From the NCBI RefSeq assembly GCF_019977295.1, contig NZ_AP024651.1:124001-188000 (forward strand): 64,000 bases of DNA. Direction: 5' to 3'. The translations under genes and the position numbers were made by a program. The notes under the pieces were generated by a model, which worked only from the letters and a program-made list of their open reading frames with translations, did not search any database and was not told the DNA's origin. This DNA is from Arthrobacter sp. StoSoilB20. Lineage in GTDB: Bacteria; Actinomycetota; Actinomycetes; Actinomycetales; Micrococcaceae. Each line of letters opens with the position of its first letter. Positions within the stretch are counted from its first letter, which is position 1. Shown piece after piece: positions 24,544-32,628 of the stretch.

Positions 24544-25408
24544 CGTTGGGTCCCCCTTCGTTGAGCCAATCAACGATTTTGCGGTACTGGCTCTGCGTTG
24601 GATTCACTCTTAGGAGTGAACTCATGATCGGCTCAATCTTTGGGTTCTCCAGCGCCCCGGCCTCGCGGGGACGGCGGGCCTTCAGTCGTTGAGCCATCAG
24701 CTCAGAGTACCGGGCTGGGGGTATTGTTTCGGCCAAATTGAGATAGTGCCGGTATCGAAGGGTGTTGGGCTGGTCCGGCTGTGGTCCGAGGACGTCGTGG
24801 ACAATTTCCATGTACTCCGGTTGCCGCAATACAGACATCATGGTCTCCACGCTTAACTGGTCTGCATGGATACGGGGAGATCGTACGGACCTCAGGGTCC
24901 CCTTCCGGGTGTAGACCATGAGCCCTGCGGGGCTGTCGGCAAGGTGGCTCAGGTACTGGGCTTCCTTCAATTCGTCGCAGACCACCGTGACCCGGGTGAA
25001 TGCGCGGTAGTAGTCATCGAGCTGCTTTTCGAGCTTGCCTGGGGAATCGAACTCGGTCTTGATTTCGAACGCTTCGCATACGCCGTTGAGCAGGACCATG
25101 TCCACGATGGAATTGTTGACGCGGATCTCCTGAAGAAGGGTGGTCGTTCGTGGGCTGTGGCGGCCCATCAGTAGTTTTCGCGCGATAGCATTCTTATAGA
25201 CCGTTTCATTGCGGTAATTCTTCTGCAACGTCATGTGCAATCGGGTCAGCGCATCAGCAATGGTCTCCCGGGAGCGCATTAGCCCGAGAGCTTGTAGTTC
25301 GGCGGCGTCACTAGATCCCAGTCGCCCTCCGTGCCTGGCGACGTTGCGAAGGTGCGCGCTTCCCAGGAACCTGGAAGCCCTCGCAAGGTCGCGTATAGCT
25401 AAAGTCAT
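24473..25408 (-). CDS. sce7726-family protein with PD-(D/E)XK-like core
   Basis: A 311-residue protein, first gene of the operon. The centre carries a nuclease-like core: E94 in LLQEIRV, D103 in SIVDMVLL, E115-I-K117 in CEAFEIKTE, and Q129 in KQLDDYYRAF, spaced like PD-(D/E)XK enzymes. The N-terminal 90 residues are helical and the C-terminal third is rich in basic residues. The sce7726 family commonly travels with sce7725 genes (recalled from annotation pipelines). Start ATG 25408 has no clear ribosome site, so it may be leaderless. It is probably a DNA- or RNA-cleaving component; substrate unknown. Confidence 0.75.
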   Translation of the reverse strand: MTLAIRDLARASRFLGSAHLRNVARHGGRLGSSDAAELQALGLMRSRETIADALTRLHMTLQKNYRNETVYKNAIARKLLMGRHSPRTTTLLQEIRVNNSIVDMVLLNGVCEAFEIKTEFDSPGKLEKQLDDYYRAFTRVTVVCDELKEAQYLSHLADSPAGLMVYTRKGTLRSVRSPRIHADQLSVETMMSVLRQPEYMEIVHDVLGPQPDQPNTLRYRHYLNLAETIPPARYSELMAQRLKARRPREAGALENPKIEPIMSSLLRVNPTQSQYRKIVDWLNEGGPNDVFSVPARKAIRAAGDKGASPGN

Positions 25409-25642
25409 GACAGTCTCAGAGTAGCAACAAGCCCTCAGGCTACTTCGCCGACTGGCCCAAAGTTACCGACCATTGCCCTCGTCGCTTTTTTCCTCGGAGG
25501 CAGAGGCAGAGGCAGAATGCGAGACTGCGCCGTGGCGCTGGCGTTCGTTGCTTCCTTCGGCTTATAGAGGTCGCGCCTGACGCGGATAGCACCTATGCCT
25601 GCGCATACTTTTCCTAGATTCTTCATCGAGGAAGGTTTGTGC

Positions 25643-26354
25643 ATGCGCGCCGTTCTGACTCTGCCAATGCCCGGGGTCGACCTGACCGTCGAAGACGTCA
25701 GGAAGGCACTCGGCCCCACGACTTGGCTTCCCCGGCACGATGATGTCTCGCCGGCGTGGGAGAAGGAGAAGATACAGGGTTTGCTAGACAAGCTCCCCGA
25801 AGACACGCAGCGCCAGCTTCAGGGGGCGGGTTCAAGTCGGGTTCTCAGTTGACGGGTTGGTTAGCTTGGAACGTGAACAGTCCATCGTCCTTCGCTTGTT
25901 CCAGGACGGAGGCAGTGTCGAGTCCATCAAGGCCGCCGTTATCAGCGTGGCTCAGCGTTTACCGGATGCTTTCAAGGGACACACTGCAACAAACGAAAGC
26001 CCAATCCTTGAACCGTCCATAGAAATCCGGAACAACAACGACGGTGCCACGGTAGCCAAGGGCCAAATCGTCACGCCTCACACTTACAGATTCTGGCGCT
26101 TCCTACCAGAAATCAGGCCCCGCGAAAACCGACTCCTACGTTGGCTAATCGCGGGCGCCTTAGCTTTTTTCGTCATCGCCTTCTCAATCGCCCTCTTTAA
26201 CGGGCAAGGCCTGATGTGGGGCGAGATTCGCGGCTATTCTGAGCGCATCTGCTCAGCACTCCTTGTCGCGATACTGACCACCTTCATCAACCTTTCCTTC
26301 GAATACAAGGACTGGCGATCCGAGAAAACAGAAGTCGACTGGCTATTCGGGTAA
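25643..26354 (+). pseudogene. Two-TM membrane protein gene interrupted by a frameshift
   Basis: Two frames join into one plausible protein of about 236 residues. The first runs from ATG 25643 (SD GAGGAAGG) through WEKEKIQGLLDKLPEDTQRQ to a run of five G at 25822-25826. Removing one G restores the second frame, giving LQG-RVQVGFSVDGLVSLER and continuing to the stop at 26354. The C-terminal part has two transmembrane helices (LIAGALAFFVIAFSIALF and ICSALLVAILTTFINLSF). It may be a true pseudogene, a phase-variable gene or a sequencing error. No family recognised. It is divergent to the sce7726 operon, so could be its membrane-bound partner (inference). Confidence 0.6.
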
Positions 26355-26398
26355 GCCTCAAGCCCCTGTGGCGTTCAAGCTCCTAAGCCCGTGGGCCC

Positions 26399-27067
26399 TC
26401 ATCGATCGGCCCTGTCCTCGGCAAGGGCCAACCTATCAGTTGGACGTGAGCTCTTCTTCGAAGCCAACTTTCGCCCCTCGGCACGCAACTCGCCGTCAGG
26501 GGAGACATAGCGGTACAGCGTCTGTCGAGTAATTCCGAGTTCCCTGCACAAGTCAGCGACGCAAGTTTCAGCTTTGCTCATGGATGCCGCGGCCCTCCGG
26601 ACTTTCTCTGGTGTCATCTTATGAGGACGACCACCAGCGCGACCTCTTGCCCGAGCGGACCTCAGGCCAACCACTGTTCGCTCCTTCGTCGACGCGCGGT
26701 CGAACTCGGCTAGTGCAGCGAAGATGCTGCTGATCAGTTCTTGGGCAGAGGTCGCCGTTTCTACCGTCGACCCAGGTCCGCTAAGTATCTTGAGGCTTAC
26801 ACCGTTCTTGACGAGGTTGTGGATCGTGCCAATTAGGTGGCTGAGGTCGACGCCTATCCTGTCGAGCTTCCAGACAACGAGGGTGTCGCCAGCACGCAGT
26901 GCCCCCATGCACGCTTCCAAGCCAGCCCTGTCGTCGCCCTTGGCAGAGGCCTGATCTTCGTAGATCGACTCCCGTCCAACGCCGGCAGCGAGGAGGGCAT
27001 CCCGCTGCACGCCCCTGTCCTCTGCGAGGGACCCATGAGCGGCATACCTTGCATACCCGATAATCAA
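26399..27067 (-). CDS. Serine-recombinase homologue lacking the catalytic serine
   Basis: A 222-residue member of the resolvase/invertase family. The N-terminal motif reads IIGYARYAAHGS where active enzymes have YARVST, so the nucleophilic Ser (position 9) is Ala. The later motif LDRIGVDL has Val where the usual LDRLGRS has the second catalytic Arg. The rest (EFDRASTKERTVVGL, and a C-terminal HTH in VADLCRELGITRQTLYRYV) is intact. It is probably inactive for strand exchange but may still bind DNA as a regulator. The neighbouring recombinase at 32275-32518 keeps the serine but is broken. The gene is complete, with no stop or frameshift. Confidence 0.8.
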   Translation of the reverse strand: MIIGYARYAAHGSLAEDRGVQRDALLAAGVGRESIYEDQASAKGDDRAGLEACMGALRAGDTLVVWKLDRIGVDLSHLIGTIHNLVKNGVSLKILSGPGSTVETATSAQELISSIFAALAEFDRASTKERTVVGLRSARARGRAGGRPHKMTPEKVRRAAASMSKAETCVADLCRELGITRQTLYRYVSPDGELRAEGRKLASKKSSRPTDRLALAEDRADR

Positions 27068-27347
27068 TCCCTAACCCCCAAAACGCATCTGCACTACAGC
27101 ACCTAACGGAATCACATCCAAGGCTTTTCACCAATTAATGTCACATTTGCTGTCACTTATTCAAAGTTAAATAAATAGGTTAATACGTTCCTCATCCATA
27201 AAATCCTTATCGCGGCCATACGGCATTTACTTCATATTGTCCAGTCACACCTTTGCAAAAATCGAAGTATAAAAGCTGGTAGCCTCTGATTCGGGTCGTG
27301 GGGGCACCCTTTCGACCTGCTTAAATCACTGGATTAGAAAGCAGATC
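27068..27347. promoter_or_regulatory. AT-rich upstream region of the secreted-peptide gene
   Basis: About 280 bases without a gene, clearly richer in A and T than the rest of the window. A TATAAA at 27268-27273 is a good -10 candidate, 80 bases before the start codon, but no convincing -35 lies 17 bases upstream. The ribosome site of the peptide gene is weak (AGAAAG). Confidence 0.35.
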
Positions 27348-27818
27348 ATGAATATTGCAAAGCAGAAGTTTCTCGGAGCCACTATCGCCGCAGCCGTGTT
27401 GCTCGGCGCCGGAGGACAGGCCGCTGTAACCGCGGCACCGTCTCCGCAGTCGAACATCCAGACCACCATTTCAGCGGCCTCGGCTCCATCGATCAGTGCC
27501 GTTGCTTCGTCCAGCACCAACGCGGCTTCCACCGCCGGCGCAGGCGCCGTGCTGAACGCATCTTCAACGGCCCAGGCTACCGCTGCCAACAGCCAGCAGC
27601 TTGGTGCGCTTGCACGCGCAGCCGCTCAGGCCATCGTCAACGCAGTAAAGACATGGGGACCGGCGGCTTGGAATGCCATGGTCAACGCGGTCAAGAGCGG
27701 TTACAACGGCTTCCAGAACTGGTTCAACAGCCTCCCGGGCTGGGTCAAGGCCCTGGGCAGCGGCATCTCCGTCAACGCCATCTACGACGCCATCAAGGGC
27801 GTGCTGGGCCTCGGCTAA
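27348..27818 (+). CDS. Secreted Ala-rich peptide, bacteriocin-like
   Basis: A 156-residue protein. Residues 1-30 are a Sec signal peptide (KQKFLGATIAAAVLLGAGG, cleavage near VTAAP). An Ala/Ser/Thr-rich segment reaches about residue 85. The remaining 70 residues are amphipathic with Trp and Gly (GPAAWNAMVNAVKSGYNGFQ, NWFNSLPGWVKALGSG, YDAIKGVLGLG), like membrane-active peptides. No cysteines are present, so it is not a disulfide or lanthionine peptide. The downstream CPBP-DUF418 gene and the opposite-strand ABC transporter fit immunity or export. I do not recognise a named family; the bacteriocin role is inference. A hairpin follows. Confidence 0.6.
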   Translation: MNIAKQKFLGATIAAAVLLGAGGQAAVTAAPSPQSNIQTTISAASAPSISAVASSSTNAASTAGAGAVLNASSTAQATAANSQQLGALARAAAQAIVNAVKTWGPAAWNAMVNAVKSGYNGFQNWFNSLPGWVKALGSGISVNAIYDAIKGVLGLG

Positions 27819-27858
27819 GAGCATGCCGGGCTGGTGATCAGCCCTCCCGTATTTACTT

Positions 27859-27894
27859 GCCTGGGTCCTCGAACCTCCGTTCGGGGGCCCAGGC
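27859..27894 (+). terminator. Stem-loop after the peptide gene
   Basis: GCCTGGG (27859-27865) pairs with CCCAGGC (27888-27894), and inside it CGAAC pairs with GTTCG. Only two T follow, so it may be an attenuator allowing partial read-through into the CPBP-DUF418 gene 31 bases later. Such control is common where a peptide must be in excess over its immunity protein. Confidence 0.55.
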
Positions 27895-27925
27895 GCTTAA
27901 CGCGTCAAGGAGTCATGAAGGAACA

Positions 27926-29848
27926 ATGCAGGCTATAGATGGGTTCAGGCCCCACCCCTGGGGATACTTCGTGCTTAGTGATGGAACCCGGCGGCGGGCA
28001 GTTCTTTCTATTGTTGTGTCATTTTCTACATGTCTGAGTGTTCTCCTTGTGAATGCACTGACCGCATCAACGACATCAATGATCATGGTTCAAGGAGTCG
28101 CCTTCTCGGCAGCCTTGATTCCGCTCCTGGGGTGTCTGAGGGGACAACTGCACATCACCCGTGGCAAAGGCATTTCCGGGAAAGCGGATTGGGCCCTCTA
28201 CTTCGTGTTATGCGCTGCGGCACTTGTCGCAACGATGTGGATTGCTGGGGCGACCGGACTGACATCGTCATCACTTCAGCTGACGTTACCCAACACCGGT
28301 GATTTGGTAGCACTGATCCCGGCTGCAGCCTTTGAGGAAGCGTTGTTCCGGATAGTTCTGCCGCTGGCCTTCGGCGCCGTCGTCCTGAAGCAGTTGTTGC
28401 CGACCAAAACATCCATCATCGCAGCGACTCTTGCTTTCTCCTTATGGCACCTTCCCACGAACGCAGGAGCGGCCATAGACCACGCCCTATTCGGCGGACT
28501 GATGTTCATCCTCTTCAGGATGTCCGGTTCCCTGGTGGTCCCGGTGCTATTCCATCTGATGAACAACGTCGCTTCCTTGGCATTTACCTACACCCCGAAC
28601 ACCATGTTTGGATCCCCGGCCGGTGAATTGGTCCTGATCCTGGCGAAATACGCGCTCTGGTGTACGGCGCTGCTCTGGGCGTTTCCGCTCAAGAGCTGGC
28701 GTATCGGCCAGGCCCCTGCGCCCACAAGCCACGCCACATCCCGGCATATTCGCATCCCTGGTATCGACTTCCTCAGAGGCATCGCACTGCTCTTGATAGT
28801 GACGGAAAACGCGCTTCTGTTCGTTAAGCCGACGATGGGCGACTCCGCAGACGGGATCGCGCGGGGCGCCTACGCGGTGCTTTTCGAATACCGCGGCATC
28901 AACCTTTTTTCGATCCTGCTGGGCTACTCGCTTTACTCACTCCTGCGTGACCGGAAACAAGACATCGCCCTGCGCAACATTGCATTCATTGCCATTGGTA
29001 CCGTTCACGGGTTGTTCGTTCTTTCAGCTGACATCATGGCCTTGTACGGGTTGGTTCTCGCGTTTGTTGTGTGGAACCTAAAGCGAAAGCGGGGACTTGG
29101 ACGTCGGTGGACCATATCGGTTCTGGTTGCCTGGTTGGTCGGTGCTCTGCTGACAGGTGTCCTCAACGGTTTCTCCGACGGGCCGGCTGCATCTCTGACT
29201 GCTTCATCTTGGGACAGTGGATTTGAAGACCGGGCCGTTGAGTGGCTGAGCCTTGTTATCGGCGCGCCAATCGCCGCGCTGCAGCTGCTCCTGCCAATAG
29301 CGCTCGGGTACCTCACCGCCCGATACCTGAAAGGGCACGGCGCACGGAAGCCCTGGCTGGGCTCGCGGACGCTGGGCCTTGGGCTGTTTGGCGCTTCCTT
29401 GGTCTTATGTCTTCCACGAGGGCTCGAGCTCGGCTCGCCAACGGCCGAATTGCCGGTCACCTGGTGGGCGGAGTCCGTGTCGGCGGTCGGAGGCCTGGCA
29501 GGAGCTTTGGGACTGTGGCTGCTCTGCATCCGTGGGACAGGAAAAGCGGAATCCCCTGGTCTGGGGCCAGCCGTGGTTGTCCAGCAAGCTGTAACGAGCG
29601 CGGGCAGGAACACGCTCTCGGGCTACTTGCTTTCCTCCATCGCAATGACAGCACTGTTTACCCCCTACGGCCTGGGTCTGGCGGAGCATGGGGTCATCGC
29701 TGTGCTCCTGTGCGCGGGCGGGTTTTGGTTCTTGTTCTGCCTTGCCGTCGCCTTCTTCCAACGGCGCCCGCTGTTGCCGCTGGAAGAAGGCGTGCGTAGC
29801 TACAGCACTTCGTCGGCAGCGGCCCGCTACCCTATGTCGGCCCGTTGA
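27926..29848 (+). CDS. CPBP-protease / DUF418 fusion membrane protein
   Basis: A 640-residue polytopic membrane protein formed of two families. Residues about 60-250 are a CPBP (Rce1-like) intramembrane protease with EEALFR, FSLWH and HLMNN, the expected metal-binding set. Residues about 275-620 are a DUF418 domain (GIDFLRGIALLLIVTENALL, FEYRGINLFSILLGYSL, and GRNTLSGYLLSSI). CPBP proteins are known immunity factors for plantaricins; DUF418 proteins recur as partners. The fusion order is unusual to me. ATG 27926 is preceded by AAGGAA. Its last 22 bases overlap the convergent ABC permease. Likely role: self-protection or processing linked to the peptide at 27348 (inference). Confidence 0.7.
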   Translation: MQAIDGFRPHPWGYFVLSDGTRRRAVLSIVVSFSTCLSVLLVNALTASTTSMIMVQGVAFSAALIPLLGCLRGQLHITRGKGISGKADWALYFVLCAAALVATMWIAGATGLTSSSLQLTLPNTGDLVALIPAAAFEEALFRIVLPLAFGAVVLKQLLPTKTSIIAATLAFSLWHLPTNAGAAIDHALFGGLMFILFRMSGSLVVPVLFHLMNNVASLAFTYTPNTMFGSPAGELVLILAKYALWCTALLWAFPLKSWRIGQAPAPTSHATSRHIRIPGIDFLRGIALLLIVTENALLFVKPTMGDSADGIARGAYAVLFEYRGINLFSILLGYSLYSLLRDRKQDIALRNIAFIAIGTVHGLFVLSADIMALYGLVLAFVVWNLKRKRGLGRRWTISVLVAWLVGALLTGVLNGFSDGPAASLTASSWDSGFEDRAVEWLSLVIGAPIAALQLLLPIALGYLTARYLKGHGARKPWLGSRTLGLGLFGASLVLCLPRGLELGSPTAELPVTWWAESVSAVGGLAGALGLWLLCIRGTGKAESPGLGPAVVVQQAVTSAGRNTLSGYLLSSIAMTALFTPYGLGLAEHGVIAVLLCAGGFWFLFCLAVAFFQRRPLLPLEEGVRSYSTSSAAARYPMSAR

Positions 29849-30528
29849 TACCTTCTAAAACCAAGAGCGGAGAGCGGAACTATCCACAGCACCAACGCAG
29901 TAGAGCCGGCCAAGGATAGAGCCCCGCTCCCTGTGAAGTTCTGCACGGATGCGGAGAACTGGATCCAGGAGGCGAGTTCGCCAGGGAGCAGTCCTAAAAG
30001 ACCGTCCATTATCGACGTCACAACGATGAAGGCCAGAATCGCAGCCCAGGGGGACAGTAACACTGATGCCAGGCCCATGCCCAGGGCTGTGTACAGGAAG
30101 ACCGGAACCACCCCGAGCACGTACGCCCAGGGCTGGTCAGAAGCGCTTGACAGGCCCCCTGTGATAGCGGCCAAGCCGAAGGACAACATCAAGCAAACCA
30201 GTGTAGCGGCCAGAGCCAGTGTGAGACTGAGGACTGCCTTGGCTACCCAAACCTGTTTTCTATTCTGAAAATGAAGCAAGGTGTAATGGGTGACCCCTGA
30301 CTTCCAATCCCCGGCAAAGATCAGGATAACCATGATGGGGATGTAGACCCCGGCGACCGAAACAGCGGCTTCGAGAATGGCAGCCGAAAGATTGCCTTGG
30401 TCCAAGCCTGGAACGAATGCTGTAATCAGAGCTGCCAGAAGTAGCACCAAGCCTCCAACCACAGCGAAGATCTGGCGGGATCGGAGGGCGAGCATGTTGC
30501 CTGCTTCGAATCGAAAAGTGTTAAGCAT
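29827..30528 (-). CDS. ABC-2-type transporter permease
   Basis: A 233-residue permease with six hydrophobic segments (for example IFAVVGGLVLLLAALITAFV, VYIPIMVILIFAGDW and WAAILAFIVVTSIMDGLLGL). The start ATG 30528 overlaps the ATPase stop by 8 bases and has GGGAG upstream; the frame is open 12 codons further but that would run deep into the ATPase gene. It pairs with the ATPase at 30521-31411 to form an exporter, perhaps for the secreted peptide or for self-resistance. Substrate is not fixed by sequence. Confidence 0.75.
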   Translation of the reverse strand: MLNTFRFEAGNMLALRSRQIFAVVGGLVLLLAALITAFVPGLDQGNLSAAILEAAVSVAGVYIPIMVILIFAGDWKSGVTHYTLLHFQNRKQVWVAKAVLSLTLALAATLVCLMLSFGLAAITGGLSSASDQPWAYVLGVVPVFLYTALGMGLASVLLSPWAAILAFIVVTSIMDGLLGLLPGELASWIQFSASVQNFTGSGALSLAGSTALVLWIVPLSALGFRRYQRADIG

Positions 30529-31411
30529 GCGTTTGAGCTCCCGTCGCCCTAAGGGCATTTTCAAAGATGCCTTCCAGCTGACCCTGGGCGTTCAGATCAA
30601 TTGACACCAGATCAATCCGTTCCCTGTTGCACAGTAAAAGCAACGCTTCAGCTTTGAGCTCGACAGCGAAGGAACGGTCTTCCCCCTCGGCATATCTGAC
30701 ATCGCTGGCGTTCAGGGCTTGCCTGAAACGAGCAGCGTCCGTCGGAACGCAGCGCACCCGGGCGTTCGGTCGCTGGACCGACTCCTGGGCCCGGACCTCG
30801 CCATTGTCGAGAACGACAACCTGGTCGGTGTAAGCCTCTGCTTCACGTAGAAGATGGGTCGAAATCAACACAGCCTTTCCCTGCCCGGTACGGTGCATGA
30901 TCAAACCGCGCAACCAAGCAGTTCCCTCAGGATCCAGCCCGTTGAAGGGCTCATCCAGAACCAGCAGACTCGGGTCGGTCATGAGGCTGGCACCAATGGC
31001 AAGTCTCATTCTCATGCCCAATGACAGGTGTCTGATTTTCTTCCGTGATGCCGCTTGGAGCCCTGTGACGGAAAGAGTCTCTGGGATCATGTTGGGCGGA
31101 AGATCAGCGGCGTCGGCGTTCATCTTGAGGAACCTTTGCACGCTGCACGACCCGGGCAGATGGTTTGGCCCAAGCATGAAAGACGCAACACTACTCGGCC
31201 GGGTGTAAGAAGTGAGCGGGCGGCCGTCGTAGAGTGCCTGGCCCCGTTCCGGCACGGCGAGGCCGGCCATCATCCGCATCACCGTTGATTTGCCGGCCCC
31301 ATTCGGACCCAAGAGGGTCGTGACCGAGGACTCCGGGCAGCCGAAAGACACGTCCGAGACGACTGGCTTACCCCCATAGGACTTTGAAAGAAACTCAACC
31401 TCAGCCTTCAT
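30521..31411 (-). CDS. ABC transporter ATP-binding protein
   Basis: A 296-residue ATPase. Walker A is LLGPNGAGKST, the signature is HLSLGMRMRLAIG, Walker B is LLVLDEPFNGLDPEG and the H-loop is ISTHL. The C-terminal 80 residues are an extra domain seen in drug and bacteriocin-immunity ABC ATPases. ATG 31411 overlaps the upstream small gene by 11 bases. It is probably the energising subunit of the permease encoded next to it, part of an operon led by a PadR regulator. Export of antimicrobial peptide or self-resistance is the likeliest role. Confidence 0.85.
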   Translation of the reverse strand: MKAEVEFLSKSYGGKPVVSDVSFGCPESSVTTLLGPNGAGKSTVMRMMAGLAVPERGQALYDGRPLTSYTRPSSVASFMLGPNHLPGSCSVQRFLKMNADAADLPPNMIPETLSVTGLQAASRKKIRHLSLGMRMRLAIGASLMTDPSLLVLDEPFNGLDPEGTAWLRGLIMHRTGQGKAVLISTHLLREAEAYTDQVVVLDNGEVRAQESVQRPNARVRCVPTDAARFRQALNASDVRYAEGEDRSFAVELKAEALLLLCNRERIDLVSIDLNAQGQLEGIFENALRATGAQTHA

Positions 31412-31805
31412 ATGGACGGCTGCCTTCACCGCTGCGGACGGCCGGAGTCTTGTAACTAAGTCCCCAGCCGACAAAGGTGACCACGACAAGGGCGCCCACG
31501 GTTCCCCACAGCCCCACGGATGTACCCAGATCGACCGCCGGCCACAGGAGCCGGGCGATGAAGTACAGGGCAGCAAACGCAAAGACGAGCCCATATGCCA
31601 CATTCAGATTACGGCGAAACGGGCTCGTCTTGGGCTTCTTCTCGAACCCAGCCGTGTACTCAAAGGCAGTCCCGAAATCCTTCTCCGGCGACTGGCCGGA
31701 GGCAGCAACATGAGCTCGCACCTCGTCAAGAATGGAACGGATTTCCGCTTCCGTGTAGTTCTTCGCCCTGAGGTTGGAGGCTACCTGACTGTAAAAGTTG
31801 ATCAT
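31401..31805 (-). CDS. HAAS/DUF1700-like small membrane protein
   Basis: A 134-residue protein. The N-terminal helices (MINFYSQVASNLRAKNYTEA, then EIRSILDEVRAHV) match the HAAS signalling domain usual next to PadR regulators. Two transmembrane segments follow (VAYGLVFAFAALYFIARLLW and LWGTVGALVVVTFVGWGLSY). It overlaps the PadR gene by 4 bases and the ABC ATPase by 11 bases. Such proteins are thought to modulate the PadR response or the transporter. Function otherwise unknown. Confidence 0.7.
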   Translation of the reverse strand: MINFYSQVASNLRAKNYTEAEIRSILDEVRAHVAASGQSPEKDFGTAFEYTAGFEKKPKTSPFRRNLNVAYGLVFAFAALYFIARLLWPAVDLGTSVGLWGTVGALVVVTFVGWGLSYKTPAVRSGEGSRPYEG

Positions 31806-32131
31806 TTGGCGTTCAGTCCTTTCACGATGACATCGAATTGTTCCCAGCGATCGGTTAGAAGACGATGAATGTCCCGTCCCTCATCGGTCAAACTAAAAAT
31901 CTTTCTCGCAGGCCCGGCCGCAGGGTGTTCCCAATGTGCAGCGACCAAGCCCTGGTCAGAGAGCCGCTGCAGCAACGGATACAGCGTCCCTCCCTGAAAA
32001 GTCCCGATATTTGAAGCCTGGAGAGACTGCAGAACCGCGTAACCGTGGGCCGGTCCCCGAGCAATCGCAGACAGCACTGCAAATGGCAGCACCCCCCGCG
32101 TCCACTCATCAGGCCAAGGATCTAGTCTCAT
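31802..32131 (-). CDS. PadR-family transcriptional regulator
   Basis: A 109-residue winged-helix repressor. It has the PadR core: VLSAIARGPAHGYAVLQSL, then GTLYPLLQRLSDQGLVAA and a winged strand in RKIFSLTDEG. It begins at ATG 32131 and leads an operon of four coupled genes (31802 down to 29827). An imperfect inverted repeat covers the start codon (32127-32160), consistent with autorepression. PadR regulators often respond to antimicrobial or aromatic compounds, which fits an ABC efflux operon. Confidence 0.85.
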   Translation of the reverse strand: MRLDPWPDEWTRGVLPFAVLSAIARGPAHGYAVLQSLQASNIGTFQGGTLYPLLQRLSDQGLVAAHWEHPAAGPARKIFSLTDEGRDIHRLLTDRWEQFDVIVKGLNAK

Positions 32132-32160
32132 ATCTAGATAGTATGCCTACATAGATTGAG
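32127..32160. promoter_or_regulatory. Inverted repeat at the PadR gene start
   Basis: CTCATATCTAGATAG (32127-32141) and CTACATAGATTGAG (32147-32160) are near-complementary (one gap, two mismatches) across 5 bases. The site includes the ATG of the PadR gene. PadR operators are usually imperfect palindromes of this kind, so autorepression of the ABC operon is probable. Confidence 0.5.
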
Positions 32161-32274
32161 AAGCAAAGCCGTTGTTTACGTTCTGGTCGTAGGTATCGCC
32201 GTTGCCCTTGACATGACCAGCCAGGGCTGCAGGTTCGGGGCGGCCGCAGCCGGAAAAATAGGGATTTAGCCCCA

Positions 32275-32518
32275 AAAACATGGACGAGGTTCCAAGTGTC
32301 TCGCACGGTCCGGCCAAAGCGGTCCAGGGTGTGGACCACGATCACGTCCCCGGCTCGGGCGTGGCGCACTGCTTCCTGAAGTCCTGGACGATTCGTGGTC
32401 GTCCCGGACTTCTCGTCCACGTAAATGGGCTGGGCCTCGATGCCGGCACCCCCCAAGGCGTCCAACTGGCGGGCAAGGTGTTGCTCCTTGTTGAGACCCT
32501 CGCGTACCCGATATTCAT
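32275..32518 (-). pseudogene. Serine recombinase (resolvase), frameshifted and truncated
   Basis: The start ATG 32518 reads MNIGYARVSTR with intact catalytic Ser. About 10 codons in (near 32487-32490) one base is missing and the reading continues in another frame as KEQHLARQLDALGGAG, then VIVVHTLDRFGRTVRDTWNL, still with the conserved Arg pair. The similarity stops near HVFG at about 32280; the C-terminal helix and DNA-binding domain are gone. It is a remnant of a mobile element. It lies upstream of the PadR operon and next to the inverted repeat at 32629-32676. Confidence 0.7.
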
Positions 32519-32628
32519 TTCTGAACCGTACCGAAAGTTGTCTCTGCAACAGGGATTGATTGCATGACTTTTGGGACTACACACGGGACGGTTTCGTTCC
32601 ACGGGATCGGGCGGATTCGGAGGTGGGG

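Noticed and set aside
25435..25806. 123-codon minus-strand frame opposite the frameshifted membrane gene
   Set aside because: Ser/Arg-rich shadow; the plus-strand reading has a good ribosome site and membrane helices after repair.
27237..27273. Full promoter TTGTCC ... TATAAA before the secreted-peptide gene
   Set aside because: The two boxes are 25 bases apart, too far for a sigma-70 promoter; only the -10 is kept as a candidate.
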